Position numbers and translations under genes: made by a program. The notes beneath the pieces were generated by a model. The model searched no databases, had not been told where the DNA came from, and worked only from the letters and a program-made list of their open reading frames with translations. A DNA stretch of 64,000 nt from Pseudoalteromonas espejiana DSM 9414. GTDB taxonomy: Bacteria > Pseudomonadota > Gammaproteobacteria > Enterobacterales > Alteromonadaceae. Each line of letters opens with the position of its first letter. Positions within the stretch are counted from its first letter, which is position 1. This document shows, in pieces, positions 62,065 through 64,000 of the stretch. Where the stretch lies: NCBI RefSeq assembly GCF_002221525.1, contig NZ_CP011028.1:3571501-3635500 (forward strand), written 5' to 3'.

Positions 62065-63954
62065 GTGTTAGAAATAGCTTTAATTTACTTAGCGGCGGCC
62101 ATTGTGGCTGTACCCATTGCCAAGCGAGTCGGCCTTGGCTCGGTACTTGGTTATTTAATTGCGGGCATATTAATTGGCCCCTATGCCTTAGGCATTGTGG
62201 GCGATCAAACTGATGTAATGCATTTTGCAGAGTTTGGCGTAGTAATGATGCTGTTTTTGGTTGGCCTTGAGTTACAACCCTCGCGTTTATGGAAACTTCG
62301 ACACTCTATTTTAGGCCTCGGTGGCTTACAAGTAGTGTTAACTGCCGCCGCTATTTTTGCATTTTGTTATTGGTTTTTTGCCATGCACTGGCAAACGGCC
62401 CTCGCCATAGGTTTAATGCTGGCGCTTTCATCTACCGCTATTGTGCTACAAAGCCTTGAAGAAAAAGGCTGGCTAAAACAAGAAGCCGGGCAAAATGCGT
62501 TTTCGGTTTTACTGTTTCAAGATATCGCCATTATTCCTATTTTAGCGCTACTGCCGCTACTGGCTTTTGCACCGCAAAGTAGCTCAAAAGACATTAGCGA
62601 CTCCATTATTGCAAGCTGGCCTGTTTGGCAACAAGTGGGCGTATCAGTTGCAGTTATCGCCGCCATTATTGCCGGTGGTAAGTATGTGTCAGCGCCGTTA
62701 TTTAGATATATAGCGCAAACCCACATGCGTGAAATATTTACTATTTTTGCGCTGTTTTTAGTGGTTGCTATTGCCCTTGTGATGCAAAGCATTGGTTTAT
62801 CTCCGGCACTCGGTACATTTTTAGCCGGTGTAGTTCTTGCCGAAAGCGAATTTAGACACGAACTAGAAGCCGATATAGAACCCTTTAAAGGCCTACTTTT
62901 AGGGCTATTTTTTATAACCGTAGGCGCATCCATTAACTTTGAATTATTGGCTGATGAGTTTACTACTGTGATTGCACTAGTAGCCCTACTAATTGTTATA
63001 AAAGCCTGCATCTTATTTGCCCTTGCAGTTACCTTTAATATTAGTAAAAAGCAGCGTTTACTGTTTGCTTTAGCGCTAGCCCAAGGTGGTGAGTTTGCCT
63101 TTGTATTATTAAGTGTAACCACTACATTAAGCATTTTAACGCCAGAGCAAACAAGCCTAGTGACGTTAGTAGTTGCTGTCTCAATGCTGGTTGCCCCACT
63201 GTTATTAATGGTTTACGAGCAAATACAAAAACGCAGTAACAGCACCGCACCTGAGTTTGATAAGCCAGAGCAAATTAGTAGCGCAAAACACGTAATTATT
63301 GCGGGCTACGGACGCTTTGGGCAAATTATGGGGCGTTTACTGCACGCCCAAGGCTACGACATTACCGTACTTGATCACAGCCCAAGCCAAATAGAATTAC
63401 TACGCCGCTTTGGCAATACTGTATTTTATGGTGATGCCGCACGCCAAGAACTGCTTGAAGCCGCAGGCGCGCACACCGCACAAATGTTGGTAGTAGCAAT
63501 AGACGACCCAGATAAAACCATAGAGATAATTAAGCTCGCTCATAAAAACTACCCGCAGCTTAAAATTGTTGCCCGTGCAATCGACCGTCGCCATGCGTAT
63601 CAAATGCTTAATTTAAAAGTAGATGCCTTTAACCGCGAAACTGTCGACTCAGCCATTAACTTAGCGGTAGATGCGTTAGAGCTGTTAGGTAACAATAAAG
63701 AAGATGCCCAGCGCGCCGGTAAACTATTCAGAGACCACGACCGCGCTGCCGTATTGCAACTAGCCGAACTGTGGGGTGACGATGCAAGCTACGGCGTAGC
63801 CGTGCGCCAACGCATGGAAGATTTAAAACAAGTACTGCAGCAAGATAAGCAGGCACAAAGTGATTTAAATACCTGCGAACACGGCGACTGTGAAGACGGC
63901 CTAACAGAGCTAGCTGATAGGCCTAAAAAGGCTGATGATGCTCATATTGAGTAG
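62065..63954 (+). CDS. KefB/KefC-type monovalent cation:proton antiporter
   Basis: CPA2-family membrane antiporter, 629 residues. Twelve or so helices (about 1-380) include GSVLGYLIAGILIGPYALGI and the ion-site region GEFAFVLLSV; ALSSTAIVLQSLEEKG is a family marker. A cytoplasmic RCK/TrkA-N domain follows from about residue 409 (HVIIAGYGRFGQIMGRLLHAQGYDI) and binds NAD(H). The start is GTG 62065 with AGGA seven bases upstream. The acidic tail CEHGDCEDGL carries a cysteine pair. Whether it is gated by glutathione adducts like E. coli KefB/KefC cannot be told; no kefF/G partner is in the window. Confidence 0.9.
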   Translation: MLEIALIYLAAAIVAVPIAKRVGLGSVLGYLIAGILIGPYALGIVGDQTDVMHFAEFGVVMMLFLVGLELQPSRLWKLRHSILGLGGLQVVLTAAAIFAFCYWFFAMHWQTALAIGLMLALSSTAIVLQSLEEKGWLKQEAGQNAFSVLLFQDIAIIPILALLPLLAFAPQSSSKDISDSIIASWPVWQQVGVSVAVIAAIIAGGKYVSAPLFRYIAQTHMREIFTIFALFLVVAIALVMQSIGLSPALGTFLAGVVLAESEFRHELEADIEPFKGLLLGLFFITVGASINFELLADEFTTVIALVALLIVIKACILFALAVTFNISKKQRLLFALALAQGGEFAFVLLSVTTTLSILTPEQTSLVTLVVAVSMLVAPLLLMVYEQIQKRSNSTAPEFDKPEQISSAKHVIIAGYGRFGQIMGRLLHAQGYDITVLDHSPSQIELLRRFGNTVFYGDAARQELLEAAGAHTAQMLVVAIDDPDKTIEIIKLAHKNYPQLKIVARAIDRRHAYQMLNLKVDAFNRETVDSAINLAVDALELLGNNKEDAQRAGKLFRDHDRAAVLQLAELWGDDASYGVAVRQRMEDLKQVLQQDKQAQSDLNTCEHGDCEDGLTELADRPKKADDAHIE

Positions 63955-64000
63955 TGCCAGATATTAGAATTAAGATAATAGCAGATCATGATATTGCCTC

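Overview
The window reads as a chromosomal segment of a marine gammaproteobacterium, most likely Pseudoalteromonas or a close Alteromonadales relative. This is inferred from the AT-rich sequence, the ubiE-ubiJ-ubiB-tatABC-tatD-hemB order, secreted nucleases and peptidases, TonB-dependent uptake, and short intergenic regions ending in hairpin plus T-tract terminators. I see no rRNA, tRNA, CRISPR array, prophage or insertion sequence.

Layout. 1-8.6 kb: one rightward block of ubiquinone genes (ubiE partial, ubiJ, ubiB), the Tat translocase (tatA, tatB, tatC), an unknown exported protein, tatD, a membrane diguanylate cyclase and hemB. 8.7-15.4 kb: a large secreted nuclease (ExeM type) and the periplasmic glucan pair opgG-opgH. 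15.4-18 kb: an intergenic repeat element and a stand-alone fusA. 18-24.7 kb: a leftward operon of porin, TctC, TctB, TctA, a CitA-type sensor kinase and a response regulator, which I read as a citrate or tricarboxylate uptake system with its own sensor. 24.9-25.3 kb: a Fur-controlled small RNA candidate resembling RyhB, divergent from that operon. 25.3-31.3 kb: rbgA, yaeQ, a lipase-like hydrolase, a small membrane protein with an FNR-type promoter, dps and oligopeptidase B. 31.4-32.2 kb: a class I cyclic di-GMP riboswitch in front of what looks like a 5'-deleted gbpA lacking its LPMO domain. 32.2-36.6 kb: an RND efflux pump with its adaptor. 36.9-50.4 kb: a zinc metalloprotease, PhzF and PQ-loop proteins, a PepSY protein with a Fur box, a transglutaminase/TPR lipoprotein, an oxygenase-like protein, a peptidase-propeller-barrel protein, paired PH-domain proteins and a mutarotase. 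50.8-58.2 kb: a MarR regulator and porin, then a Fur-box-led PepSY-DUF2271-DUF4198 cluster followed by a TonB-dependent receptor. 58.4-64 kb: a DGSG-repeat lipoprotein, a PKD-repeat lipoprotein and a KefB/KefC-type antiporter.

Two themes connect otherwise separate loci. The first is iron: three near-consensus Fur boxes (24999, 41171, 53266) stand before the RyhB-like RNA and two PepSY loci, and dps and a TonB receptor are also present. The second is cyclic di-GMP: a GGDEF enzyme with an intact inhibitory site lies in the first block, and a c-di-GMP riboswitch sits before the chitin-binding gene remnant.

The most notable observations are the RyhB-like RNA (24977-25234), the riboswitch attached to a truncated LPMO gene (31405-32185), a perfect hairpin that buries a ribosome binding site (42362-42398), and a lipoprotein made of 18-residue DGSG repeats that alternate D and S (58383-59276). 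All functional calls rest on reading motifs by eye; no database search was run.
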